From Synechococcus sp. PCC 7502 (GTDB lineage Bacteria > Cyanobacteriota > Cyanobacteriia > Pseudanabaenales > Pseudanabaenaceae): a stretch of 64,000 nt of DNA. Below the pieces are notes generated by a model. That model was given only the letters and a program-made list of their open reading frames with translations. It ran no database searches and had not been told where the DNA came from. Location: positions 2,262,394 through 2,326,393 of the forward strand of contig NC_019702.1 of assembly GCF_000317085.1 (NCBI RefSeq), in the 5' to 3' direction. A program made the position numbers and the translations under genes. Positions 42,623-51,505 of the stretch are shown here, piece after piece (the first letter of the stretch is position 1; every line of letters starts with the position of its first letter).

Positions 42623-43512
42623 GAGCCTGTTTCATATCTCATGAGTAGCAATTCTTTTTAGCATCAAACGAATAAAGCAAAGATTGAGTTTAGCTGTAGC
42701 ATTAACGAGAGTTCTCTCAAAGTTCTTAACTAAGATTTTGCATCTTTCAACCCAAGCATTTGACCTTTCAATTACCCACCTTGTCGGCACAACTACAAAC
42801 CCAGACAGACCTTTTTCTGCCTTCTGTTGCTTTGATACCTTAGGAGAAATTTCAAACCTAATCTTAGTCATAATCTCAGGATAAACCTTCTGTAAATCAG
42901 TCGTCAATTTTTCGATATGATAACCACTATCCAGCAATATCGTAGTTAGGGTAATGTCATCTGGCTTCGATTTGAAGTAATCAATGTTAAACGTTAACAT
43001 CTCAATCAGTCCTTGGTCATCTGATACATTTGCTCTTGTTAAATACCCAGAGTGTCAACGGCTAAATGTCTTTTGATCCCGTTAGTTGCTTTGTAGGAGC
43101 AGAAGCCCTTGGATTCTATACTTGCATTACAAGTATTTTTCACTGCTTGTGAGTCAATGATGATTAAAGTTGTCCATTTTGATTTTTTTTGACTGTTCAC
43201 GGGCTGTTGAATGCAAAGCTTCCATAATCGCAGTAAATGTACCTGTATCTTTCCACTCCTTGTAGTATCGATACACTGTAGAGAATGGTGGTAAGTCTCG
43301 GGGCATATCTCGCCAATTACAACCGTTTTTGAGTTGGTAGAGTATGCCGTCTAAAATTTGTCTTTTTGTCCATGTTGGCGGTCTAGTTTGCTTTTTCTTT
43401 GGGAGCAATGGTTCTATAATTTCCCATTCTTTATCTGTTAGGCTACTTGAGTATGGATTTAGCATTTTCTAAGTATCATACATCTTGCTCATAATAGATA
43501 TGAAACAGGCTC
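42623..43512 (-). mobile_element. IS5-family insertion sequence nested in the IS1 element
   Basis: The terminal inverted repeats begin GAGCCTGTTTCATATCT at both ends. The flanks are TATA on both sides (42619-42622 and 43513-43516). Removing 42623-43512 and one TATA restores the IS1 transposase frame exactly. The element is 890 bp. Confidence 0.85.
42632..43465 (-). pseudogene. IS5-family transposase with frameshifts
   Basis: The first frame (43465 to 43154) starts MLNPYSSSLTDKEWEIIEPLLPKKK, an IS5-type N-terminus. A run of eight A residues near 43190 requires a minus-one shift to reach KSKWTTLIIIDSQAVKNTCNASIESKGF. A further one-base loss near 43060 (LAVDTLG to LTRANVSD) is needed to enter the last frame, which holds VVPTRWVIERSNAWVERCKIL with the catalytic Glu. 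The first shift could be programmed; the second looks like decay. Confidence 0.8.
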
Positions 43513-44180
43513 TATATGCCGATGATAGTAAATCGTATCCAAGGTCTCCACAAATGTCTTCTTACATTTAGGACATTCATACCTGACGTTGCCTTTGCTG
43601 GTTGTACCATGTCCATAAACTTTATGATGTCCACACAATAGGCATTCCATGTCTTTATCTACTATCTCTTTTCTCTATACTACCTCATCTTGATGCACTA
43701 CCCATTATTCTTACGGATAGCAGCATTTTGTTCGCATACTACAGTGCTAGAGATGACTACCACGGATCAGTTTGTAACTTCTTTGAAGAATGCTCAAGCG
43801 AACTGATTACCACCACAGCTTGCGTAACTGAAGTGATGTATCTATTGAGCAAAAACTATCGCACTCAAAATGAATTCCTCAATGACTTAGCCCAACAACT
43901 TTATCGATGTATTCCACTTATACCCGAAGACTTTAGCCGCATTAGAGAACTCAATGAACAATATGCAGACCTACCAGCAGACTTTGCGGATCTATCTCTA
44001 ATTTCAATCTCTGAAAGACTCAATATTTCCGCAATCATCACATTAGACAGTGATTTTGACATTTACCGTCGTTATCGTAAACAGCCATTTGAACGCATTT
44101 TTTTATCATAAATTCTTAATGACACTTACGAACAAGCTACATGAGAATATCCATAGATCAGCATTTAATCTCCAATACTC

Positions 44181-44364
44181 TACTAATGATGGCTATACGG
44201 ATTTTCAGCAGATATTTAAAGAAATGGGGATTAGCGATCGCTGGATTCTCACCCCTGGAAATAGTGACAGTGAAATCCGTCAAGCGTTTCAAGTATTTTC
44301 GCAGTCTGCAGTGCGGGTTAGTCAAGGGGCAACTGGTCTTGGTGGGTTTGGTAATCCGAAGTAG
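44181..44364 (+). pseudogene. 3' stub of a second vWA gene
   Basis: The frame NDGYTDFQQIFKEMGISDRWILTPGNSDSEIRQAFQVFSQSAVRVSQGATGLGGFGNPK matches the last 57 codons of the vWA gene at 37311-38084, with scattered base differences. The rest of this second copy is missing. It is joined to sequence just after the split PIN toxin. Divergence of the two copies suggests an old paralogue rather than a recent duplication. Confidence 0.85.
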
Positions 44365-44480
44365 TCGATGCCGATTAAGAATTCTGCTCTCAATTGTTTT
44401 ACCATTGAGTTTGAAGTTCGGCATTAAGATTAACTTTCAGACTTTACACAATTCCCTTGCCCCCCTTTTTCCAGACATTA

Positions 44481-45551
44481 CTAGGACTCTTCAGTTACAC
44501 CAAAGACTTGACTGAATATTTTCTGTACTTTGTAACCAGAATCAATCGACTCTAGGGGGTCTTTGCGTAAGCGATGGCGTAGGCACAAAGTAATTACCCG
44601 TTTAATATCATTCACTGTAACTTCAGTTCTTCCCTCTAATGCAGCGATCGCCTTAGCAGCCCGATTAGTGACAATATCACCCCTAAGTCCATCCACATCT
44701 AGCTCCGAGCAAACCTGAGAAATATTGAGGCGCAGTTCCAAATCAATGGTTACAGATTTCAATAGTTCCATTGCCCGCACCAGCTTAGATTGAATTTCTG
44801 ACTGTTGAGGATTATAGGTTTCTAAAAATTTACGGGGTGCTTGATCAAACTCTGTGCGTTGTTCCACAATTTTTACCCGTAGGGCTGGCTCTTTGACTGT
44901 GCGAATTTCGGCGTGCATCCCAAACCGATCTAATAGTTGCGGACGTAATTCTCCTTCTTCGGGGTTACCTGACCCAACTAACACAAATTTAGCAGGGTGA
45001 CGAATGGAAATGCCCTCTCTTTCTACGGTATTCCAGCCCGATGCTGCGGAGTCTAGCAGGACATCAACTAAGTGATCGTCTAGGAGGTTAACTTCATCTA
45101 TATATAAAATGCCTCGGTTTGCCTTTGCTAGTAACCCAGGTTCAAATGCCTTTACCCCCTCAGAGAGTGCCTTTTCAATATCAATAGTGCCGCATACACG
45201 ATCTTCAGTAGCACCAAGGGGCAGATCAATCATGGTGACTTGCTTTTTAACTATGGGCAGGGATTCATTATGGCGGACTCTTTCCCTTACCTCATCACTC
45301 TGTAAATCTGCATCGAAGGGATGACTATTAAAGGGATCGTCAGCGACAACTTCAATTTCTGGAAGTAAATCTGTTAAGGCGCGGATAGTTGTGGATTTGC
45401 CTGTACCGCGATCGCCCATGATCATAACCCCGCCAATTTTAGGATCGATCACATTTAACATAAGTGCTAATTTCATTTCCTCTTGCCCAACGATCGCACT
45501 AAAAGGAAATACGGGGCGTTTGGTGGGTGTAGGTAAAAGATTTGTAGTCAA
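44481..45551 (-). CDS. chlI: Magnesium chelatase subunit I
   Basis: This AAA+ ATPase has 356 residues. With ChlD and ChlH it inserts Mg into protoporphyrin IX at the first committed step of chlorophyll synthesis. [19 protein letters not shown], Walker [16 protein letters not shown] near residue 46, Walker [18 protein letters not shown] near 145, and the sensor [18 protein letters not shown] are all present. It matches the cyanobacterial ChlI length. It is convergent with the accessory region and has its own promoter. Confidence 0.97.
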   Translation of the reverse strand: MTTNLLPTPTKRPVFPFSAIVGQEEMKLALMLNVIDPKIGGVMIMGDRGTGKSTTIRALTDLLPEIEVVADDPFNSHPFDADLQSDEVRERVRHNESLPIVKKQVTMIDLPLGATEDRVCGTIDIEKALSEGVKAFEPGLLAKANRGILYIDEVNLLDDHLVDVLLDSAASGWNTVEREGISIRHPAKFVLVGSGNPEEGELRPQLLDRFGMHAEIRTVKEPALRVKIVEQRTEFDQAPRKFLETYNPQQSEIQSKLVRAMELLKSVTIDLELRLNISQVCSELDVDGLRGDIVTNRAAKAIAALEGRTEVTVNDIKRVITLCLRHRLRKDPLESIDSGYKVQKIFSQVFGVTEES

Positions 45552-45866
45552 AATGAGATATTTATAGATTTGTGTACTTCTAGCAATATAGCCTAAATCG
45601 AGAGCAAGGTCATTAACAACTACTCAGTAATAATAAATTTAAGTTGCTCTAGATATATTGGTTGTGCCGCATATTTTTAGCTACGGTTATAATCCTTGCT
45701 ATTTACTCAAATACACCTAAACCAATCAGCGATCAGGATTGTATGGTTAGCGGCAACCTGTATCGTCATATTCTTGGGTTGGTGGTGGGCTTGATCCTAT
45801 TGCGGTTTTCAAATGAGAGCGGCACGAGCATCGACTTCAATAAAGTAGTCACGTTTAGGATAATGA
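45552..45866. other. 315-bp intergenic region
   Basis: This region lies upstream of chlI and downstream of the ClC gene. A plus-strand frame of 93 codons starting at 45662 covers part of it and the ClC 3' end, but has no family match or ribosome-binding site that I can see. I treat it as non-coding. Confidence 0.5.
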
Positions 45867-47168
45867 TTAGGGAACTAATTCCTCATTTTTGGGAGTTGAC
45901 GGAGAATGAGAATCTAAATTTAATTCCTCTTCCTTGGACATGAAATGATACTTGCCAGAGCCAATTTTCTGAGCACTATAAATACCCGCACGACCTGAAG
46001 AAAGATAGCTCATTGTACAGGCGATCGCAATAAATACCCCAGATTCTATGCCAAACAGCTCGATTCCCATTAACGTTGCTGAGATCGGCGTATTAGCTGC
46101 GCCACCAAAGACTGCGACAAATCCCATTCCTGCTAATAAAGGTGCAGATAACGGCAGGATTAATGACAAAGCATTTCCTAAAGTTGCACCGATAAAGAAT
46201 AAAGGAGTCACTTCGCCTCCCTTAAAACCTGCTCCCAGAGTTAAAGCCGTTAAACCGATTTTGGCGGCAAAATCCCAAGGTGGTAACTGCTGATTAAAGG
46301 CTTCAACAATTGTAGGAATCCCCAAACCGATATATTTTGTACCGATCTCCCAAACAATCAAAGCGATAATTAAACCCCCGATCGCAGGACGTAAAGGAGC
46401 ATAGGATATTTTCGATTTAAAAAAGTGGCTAAATCTATGTGTGAGTTTTGCAAAAAGCATCGCCGTAATCCCAAAAGCTAATCCAGCTAAAATTGCGGAA
46501 ATTAGCTCCATTAAGTTTATTGCTGGAATCAAGGTCGCATGACGATATGCCGTATGGTGCAGCCCTAAACTTAGAGTCATGCGATCACCCACAACTGCGG
46601 CAATTAGGCAGGGGAAAAGCGCATTATGGTTAATCGTACCGATTGCTAAAACTTCTAGACCAAAGATCGTTCCTGCTAAGGGAGTCCCAAAAACTGAAGC
46701 AAATCCACCACTGAGACCAGCCATTAATAAAATTCGGCGATCGCTCGATGTGAAGTTAAATATTTTTGTTAACTGATCGGCAAGGGAAGCGGCAATCTGA
46801 AGTGCAGTTCCTTCCCGACCTGCCGAACCTCCAAATAAGTGGGTTAAGATGGTTCCCAATAAAACCATTGGAGCCATCCGCAAAGGAATAATCTTTTTAG
46901 AGTTGTGAATCTCTTCTAATAAAAGATTATTTCCTGCTTCTACGGTTTTACCATAACGATAATAAAGCCAACCACTGAGGAATCCTCCCAAAGGAAGTAA
47001 GGCAATTATCCAAACATGCGATTCTCTCCAATCAGTTGCCCATTCTAGAGAAGCTAACAGAACGGCAGAACCTAGCCCCGAAAGAATACCAACAATGCAA
47101 GAAATAATAAACCACTTGCTGAGTTGGGAAAAAACAATAAACTGCCTAAGTTGATAAAGCCGTTTCAT
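45867..47168 (-). CDS. ClC-family anion channel/antiporter (fluoride-type motif)
   Basis: This protein has 433 residues from the ATG at 47168. It has about ten to eleven membrane helices. The signature GGSAGREGTALQIAASLA takes the place of the GKEGP motif of chloride ClCs; GREGT followed by Q is the form seen in the ClC-F clade, which exports fluoride. GAGFKGGEVTPLFFIGATLG and GGAANTPISATLMGIELFG match later ClC signatures. No fluoride riboswitch is apparent upstream. Transport of chloride remains possible. Confidence 0.8.
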   Translation of the reverse strand: MKRLYQLRQFIVFSQLSKWFIISCIVGILSGLGSAVLLASLEWATDWRESHVWIIALLPLGGFLSGWLYYRYGKTVEAGNNLLLEEIHNSKKIIPLRMAPMVLLGTILTHLFGGSAGREGTALQIAASLADQLTKIFNFTSSDRRILLMAGLSGGFASVFGTPLAGTIFGLEVLAIGTINHNALFPCLIAAVVGDRMTLSLGLHHTAYRHATLIPAINLMELISAILAGLAFGITAMLFAKLTHRFSHFFKSKISYAPLRPAIGGLIIALIVWEIGTKYIGLGIPTIVEAFNQQLPPWDFAAKIGLTALTLGAGFKGGEVTPLFFIGATLGNALSLILPLSAPLLAGMGFVAVFGGAANTPISATLMGIELFGIESGVFIAIACTMSYLSSGRAGIYSAQKIGSGKYHFMSKEEELNLDSHSPSTPKNEELVP

Positions 47169-47237
47169 AACTTTTATATCTCTCTTGTAGCCGTTTTCCA
47201 ACAAGTACGCGCTGATTTGAAAACAAAACTTTTGCTC

Positions 47238-48488
47238 TTAGCAAGCATTGCTTAAATAATTTTGCAATTGTTGGGCAATTTCTTGCCGATCTTGTTGACG
47301 ATGATATTTGATCGCTTCAGTAAACGCCATTTTGCTTGCTTCGATCTTTCCTGTTTGTTGTAAAGCCACAGCTAAGTTTTGATATGCTTCGGCATACTGA
47401 GGATTAATTTTTAGAGCTTCAATATAGGCGGCGATCGCTCCCGTAAAATCATGGACAGACTTCCGAGCAATCCCAAGATTAAAGTAACCCGTAGCAAAAT
47501 CTGGAGCAATGTCTAGGATTTTTTCATAGCAGGCGATCGCTTCGGCAAACTTAGATTCAGACTGCCAGAGGTTCCCTAGATTATTATAGGCAGGCAATTT
47601 GATCACATCCGCTACATCTAGTGCGATCGCATTTTGATAATGAGTTTTTGCTAATTCCCAGTTTTGTATATGACTGTAAGCAATGCCAAGATGATAGTTA
47701 AGCTCAAACTGCGTAGGTAAATTTTGGGGATCGGATTTCAGTATCGATAAACCTGTTTGTAATAGTGATAATCCTTGCTCGGCTGCACCAATTTCCACAT
47801 ACAATGCACCTAATTTACTATGGGTATAGGCATCATTGGGATCGGCGGCTAATTGCTTTTCCATTAAGCGTTGGGCAAATTCCTGCTTTTTACTCAATAA
47901 TTCGGGCTTGTAACCATAGTGATGAATGGCAACTTGGGGAATAGTGATCACTTGCTGGGAATCCTGGGGATGACTTTGCATCAGAGCTTCTACAGAATTA
48001 TCAATAGATTCATGATAAAAACCCGTGAAATAAATATCAAGACGGCGGCGAAATAATCTAGTAATTAAAGAATAAGGCGATCGCCCTGCCCCAATTTCCT
48101 CCCGATTAAGATTAATGGCTAGATATTCAGGATTATTTATCGCATTTTGTAAAATCGGAATAATTGCCTGTACCAAGACTTCATCGGCATCTAAAACTAA
48201 AATCCATTCTCCCCTTGCCTGCTCTAAGGAATAGTTACGGGCAGCAGCAAAATCATCACACCACTCAAACTTAAATATTTTGGCACCATATTTTTTAGCA
48301 ATATTGACAGTGCGATCTCTAGAACCAGTATCAACCAAAATAATCTCATCAACAAAACCTTTGACACTTTTGAGGCAATTTGCCAGTCTTTCTGCTTCAT
48401 TTTTGACAATCATGCAGAGACTCACTTTAATATGCACAGAACTTAAAGCTGTGGGTTTTGATAAATTATTAAATCCTTTACTGGTCAT
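47238..48488 (-). CDS. Glycosyltransferase family 2 with TPR repeats
   Basis: This protein has 416 residues. The GT2 part (residues 20-240) has VSLCMIVKNEAERLANCL, DTGSRDRTVNIAKKYGA, and the metal-binding LVLDADEVL. About five tetratricopeptide repeats follow (LPAYNNLGNLWQSESKFAEAIACYEKILDI; GYFNLGIARKSVHDFTGAIAAYIEALKI; AYQNLAVALQQTGKI). The architecture is common in cyanobacteria and resembles SunS-type enzymes that glycosylate peptides. The acceptor here is unknown. Confidence 0.85.
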   Translation of the reverse strand: MTSKGFNNLSKPTALSSVHIKVSLCMIVKNEAERLANCLKSVKGFVDEIILVDTGSRDRTVNIAKKYGAKIFKFEWCDDFAAARNYSLEQARGEWILVLDADEVLVQAIIPILQNAINNPEYLAINLNREEIGAGRSPYSLITRLFRRRLDIYFTGFYHESIDNSVEALMQSHPQDSQQVITIPQVAIHHYGYKPELLSKKQEFAQRLMEKQLAADPNDAYTHSKLGALYVEIGAAEQGLSLLQTGLSILKSDPQNLPTQFELNYHLGIAYSHIQNWELAKTHYQNAIALDVADVIKLPAYNNLGNLWQSESKFAEAIACYEKILDIAPDFATGYFNLGIARKSVHDFTGAIAAYIEALKINPQYAEAYQNLAVALQQTGKIEASKMAFTEAIKYHRQQDRQEIAQQLQNYLSNAC

Positions 48489-48606
48489 TGATTTTTGTTT
48501 TCAATTTCTAAAATAATATCTAAAGCCATAAAAGTAGATTAAAACAATATCACTTCGAGGCTTGTGAGCAACTGAGGTCGACTAAGGATTAAACTTCCAG
48601 ACTAGC

Positions 48607-49143
48607 TTATCCTGAACTGACATCCTGAGTTGACAAAGGTAACACATAGATTAAACCTGAAACTATGGTTAATATCACAGCTAACCAAAATAGAGCTAAG
48701 GCATAAGGTATTTCTAGCAATAAAGCAGCGATCGCCAGAATTTGACTTACGGTTTTAACCTTACCCCATATATTTGCTCCAATAATAGTTGGTGTACTGG
48801 CATCAGGTGCGCCCCGCCATGCCGTGATCAAAATTTCCCTAGCAATGATCACAAATACAGCCCAAGCAGGAATTTGTTCTAGCTCTAGCAAAATTAGCAA
48901 AGCTGCAATTACCAGTAACTTATCGACAAGGGGATCAAGAAATTTACCAAATTCACTGACCTGATTGAGTGTGCGAGCTAAATAACCATCTAGCCAATCG
49001 GTTAAAGCCGCAATTAAAAATGCAATTGTCGCTATTTGCCGAGTCATAGTGCTGTCGTTATTGCTTAGAACCATAAAAATAATCGGGATCGATAGCAGCC
49101 GAGACAAAGTTACCCAATTGGGAATAGTGTTTAGATTAGGCAT
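48607..49143 (-). CDS. pgsA: CDP-diacylglycerol-glycerol-3-phosphate 3-phosphatidyltransferase
   Basis: This is a 178-residue integral membrane enzyme that makes phosphatidylglycerol phosphate, a precursor of the essential thylakoid lipid phosphatidylglycerol. The CDP-alcohol phosphotransferase motif D-G-x2-A-R-x8-G-x3-D-x3-D is complete: DWLDGYLARTLNQVSEFGKFLDPLVDK. NIPNWVTLSRLLSIPIIF opens the protein. A single gene divergent from rpsU. Confidence 0.93.
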   Translation of the reverse strand: MPNLNTIPNWVTLSRLLSIPIIFMVLSNNDSTMTRQIATIAFLIAALTDWLDGYLARTLNQVSEFGKFLDPLVDKLLVIAALLILLELEQIPAWAVFVIIAREILITAWRGAPDASTPTIIGANIWGKVKTVSQILAIAALLLEIPYALALFWLAVILTIVSGLIYVLPLSTQDVSSG

Positions 49144-49209
49144 TTTCTTAAATCAAATATTTTGCTAGACTAAAAAAATCTGAAAATCTGAATACTCAAA
49201 TTACGGTTG

Positions 49210-49395
49210 ATGACTCAAATAATTGTTGGTGAAAATGAAGGGATCGAGTCTGCACTTCGCAGGTTCAAAAAGAAAATCCAAAGAGCTGGATTAATGGCAG
49301 ATGTCCGTCGCTGTCAATATCACGAAACTACTATTGAAAAGCGTAAGCGCAAAGCTGAAAACGCCAGAAGAAAAGTTAGGTTTCATCGCTCTTAG
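49210..49395 (+). CDS. rpsU: 30S ribosomal protein S21
   Basis: This protein has 61 residues from the ATG at 49210, with a TTG directly before it. [33 protein letters not shown] and the basic tail [17 protein letters not shown] are typical of S21. It ends 4 bp inside the convergent glycosyl-1-phosphate transferase gene. Confidence 0.96.
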   Translation: MTQIIVGENEGIESALRRFKKKIQRAGLMADVRRCQYHETTIEKRKRKAENARRKVRFHRS

Positions 49396-50531
49396 GTTTC
49401 ATCGCTGTTTGGAGAAGCGGGATCGGGGGATGAAGACTCCGAAGAAGCATTAATATCTCTTTTATTAGGGGAACTTCTTTGGGTGACATTCCTCACCTTC
49501 CAGCAAGCATAAATTAGTACTAAGGTACTTACGGCGGCATAGGTTCCCCCTGCTGGCATTCCTGAAATTGCTAAGGCGAGGCAACCTGCCCAAATTGTTA
49601 AGGTATATATAAATAACACTGTATCTCGCTTAGAAATTCCTGCTCTAACTAGGCGATGATGCAGGTGATTTTTATCAGGAGACATTAAGGATTCTCGTTT
49701 TAGGAGCCTGCCAAGAATGACTACTACCCCATCCACAATTGGAACAGCCAAAATCAAGTAGGGCAAAATTACTGCTGCCACTGCTGCTGTTTTCACTAAG
49801 CCAATGACACTAACTCCAGCGAGGGTAAATCCTAGATAATATGCTCCGCCATCACCCATAAAAATTTCCGCAGAGCTAAAGGGCTTAAAGTTATAACGCA
49901 AGAAACCTAAACAGCCCCCCGATAAAGCCGCTGCAATTAATGCTGCCGCAGGCTGATCCATAAATAGACTTGTGATCAGAAGTACGGCTGAGGCGATCGT
50001 AGTTACCCCTGCTGCTAACCCGTCTAAGCCATCGATCCAGTTTATGGCATTCACCATGCCCGACAACCATACCATCGTGATCGGTAAGCTCAACCAGCCA
50101 AATTTAATAATGCCAAAGAAGGGAATAGAAATAAATTCGATGCGTACTCCTACCCACCAAGCGATACCTGAAATTAGTAACTGCATAAACAGTCGAAATA
50201 CGGCAGGCAGCTGAAATATATCGTCTGCTAAACCTAGAAGAAAAAATGCAACTCCGCCAATGGTTACGCCCCAGACTTCATATTCCTTGCTGGGCGGTAG
50301 GACTCCAAACCAGCCACCCCACCATACTAGTAATAAAGCACAGAGGGTACCTAAAAAGATCGAAACTCCCCCCAGCCTTACCACTGGAGTTGTGTGCATC
50401 TTGCGTTCATTAGGCTTATCGGTTAATCCTGCGATGAGTCCCAGTTTCCGCACTATGGGTGTACTAAACCAAACTACTAGGGCAGAAATGGTGAAAGCGG
50501 TAATAAAAGGGATGGCATCTTGATGGAACAT
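49392..50531 (-). CDS. Undecaprenyl-phosphate N-acetylhexosamine-1-phosphate transferase (WecA/TagO/MraY family)
   Basis: This protein has 379 residues from the ATG at 50531; a TTG at 50570 is possible. It has about ten membrane helices. [18 protein letters not shown] is the first conserved loop, followed by [16 protein letters not shown] with the catalytic Asp pair and by [12 protein letters not shown], the HxH loop of this family. Such enzymes load a sugar phosphate on undecaprenyl phosphate for polysaccharide or cell-wall synthesis. The LHHRL loop points to the WecA/TagO branch rather than MraY. Confidence 0.88.
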   Translation of the reverse strand: MFHQDAIPFITAFTISALVVWFSTPIVRKLGLIAGLTDKPNERKMHTTPVVRLGGVSIFLGTLCALLLVWWGGWFGVLPPSKEYEVWGVTIGGVAFFLLGLADDIFQLPAVFRLFMQLLISGIAWWVGVRIEFISIPFFGIIKFGWLSLPITMVWLSGMVNAINWIDGLDGLAAGVTTIASAVLLITSLFMDQPAAALIAAALSGGCLGFLRYNFKPFSSAEIFMGDGGAYYLGFTLAGVSVIGLVKTAAVAAVILPYLILAVPIVDGVVVILGRLLKRESLMSPDKNHLHHRLVRAGISKRDTVLFIYTLTIWAGCLALAISGMPAGGTYAAVSTLVLIYACWKVRNVTQRSSPNKRDINASSESSSPDPASPNSDET

Positions 50532-50741
50532 CTGCTTTTGCGGTTGGATCGCTCCAAGAATGACTTTCAAAATTAATTAGTGTCAGCATATCAGAGTTTT
50601 TAGTGAAAAATAGTGATCTCAATTCTTGATCAAAGTGCCACTAACAGGCAGAGATTAGGTTATATGAGGGGCTGATCGAGATCAAAAATTATGGTTAAGA
50701 TTATTGACTAAGTTTAGTAAATCGCTGCACCAATCTACTCT

Positions 50742-51263
50742 ATGCAATCATCAAATCCTATCTTTCTTGACGCTCAAGATTTAATCCTTGCTTTATCTGA
50801 AGTGTCTATTTCTAGTCAAAAAGCGATCGCAGTGTCAGATTTAATTACCACTATTTCTGATCTTTTAACATCTAAGCAACTGGAATTACTAAGTACCACT
50901 GGCATTGACTGTGAAATTAAGCAACTAGGGAAAGAATCACAAAAGGGTAAAATCAAAATCAATATCCAGTTTATTCCAGAACCAAGAGTTGCTGAAATTA
51001 GTAATTTTTTACAAATTCCCAAAGCCAAGAAAGACAAAGTTGCTGGTTGGGCTGAAACAGTTAGACTGGCAAGCAGAACCTATGATAGTGGTAAGCGTGA
51101 TCTGGCTTTCAAATTTCTCAAAACTGTATCGGCTCAAATTCAGAGTGATGAAGACAGAAAAAGACTTGATGATTTAGTAGGTAGCGAAATTAGAGATAAA
51201 AAGATTTGGGTACATTATCACTCATTAGTTTTTCAAGGGGGGAGTACAGCAATTAAACTCTAA
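50742..51263 (+). CDS. KGK-domain-like hypothetical protein
   Basis: This protein has 173 residues. TGIDCEIKQLGKESQKGKIKINIQFIPEP resembles the short cyanobacterial KGK domain, named for its KGK triplet. The C-terminal half is basic and helical (KRDLAFKFLKTVSAQIQSDEDRKRL). No known function. A single gene. Confidence 0.5.
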   Translation: MQSSNPIFLDAQDLILALSEVSISSQKAIAVSDLITTISDLLTSKQLELLSTTGIDCEIKQLGKESQKGKIKINIQFIPEPRVAEISNFLQIPKAKKDKVAGWAETVRLASRTYDSGKRDLAFKFLKTVSAQIQSDEDRKRLDDLVGSEIRDKKIWVHYHSLVFQGGSTAIKL

Positions 51264-51505
51264 AAAATCTAAGCACGTAAAGCTTCAAACATTTATCCCT
51301 TCAGGCTCAGACTTGGGTTTAGGACTTTTTTACAGAAAAAGTTGAAAAATCTAGGTGCTAAGGGCAAGATTTCAATCTGGTTAATACCAATCTAATAATT
51401 AAGCTCGTGATAACAACAAAATACAGTGGATTTTCTATACTATCTATACTGAATTCATGTAAGATCCCAGTGGTTAGCTGTACCACATAAAACTATATAA
51501 AAACT

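Larger units (their letters stand above)
41938..43650 (-). pseudogene. IS1-family transposase, fragmented
   Basis: The gene starts at the ATG at 43650 with a zinc finger (MECLLCGHHKVYGHG; YECPKCKKTF). It is interrupted by the IS5 element inside the codons HRHI and resumes as DAEKIHLVLQSQSEGVSLRGIARLSGLAYNTV, a helix-turn-helix. It then needs two frame changes near 42430 and 42245 to read the DDE parts: SSDEMWSFV, NTDGWGGYE and RIERTNGILRQQTGRFHRR. It ends at 41938. The mixed frames and insertion make it inactive. Confidence 0.8.
41929..43702 (-). mobile_element. IS1-family insertion sequence
   Basis: The ends are GGTAGTGCGTCAAAG and, from the right, GGTAGTGCATCAAGA. The element is flanked by CATTATTC on both sides (41921-41928 and 43703-43710), an 8-bp target duplication. 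The minus-strand transposase is broken by frameshifts and by an IS5-family insertion at 42623-43512. Without the nested element it is about 0.88 kb. Confidence 0.85.
41904..44111 (+). pseudogene. PIN-domain toxin gene (vapC-like) split by an insertion sequence
   Basis: The gene begins at 41904 with ATG AAG GAA TAT CCG CCC ATT ATT C and resumes at 43711 with TT ACG GAT. Joined, it reads MKEYPPIILTDSSILFAYYSARDD and continues in frame to 44111, about 141 residues. The PIN acidic residues are present: TDSS, TEVMYLL, DFADLSL and TLDSDFD. An IS1 element with an 8-bp duplication (CATTATTC) separates the parts. A start upstream of 43711 would be fused to IS sequence and lacks the first catalytic strand context. 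PIN toxins cut RNA, and the disruption likely disarms the pair. Confidence 0.8.

Noticed and set aside
45662-45943. Plus-strand 93-codon frame near the ClC 3' end
   Set aside because: It overlaps the end of the ClC gene, has no ribosome-binding site or recognisable motif, and its composition is not protein-like.
47169-47237. Fluoride riboswitch upstream of the ClC gene
   Set aside because: I looked for the conserved core and did not find it.
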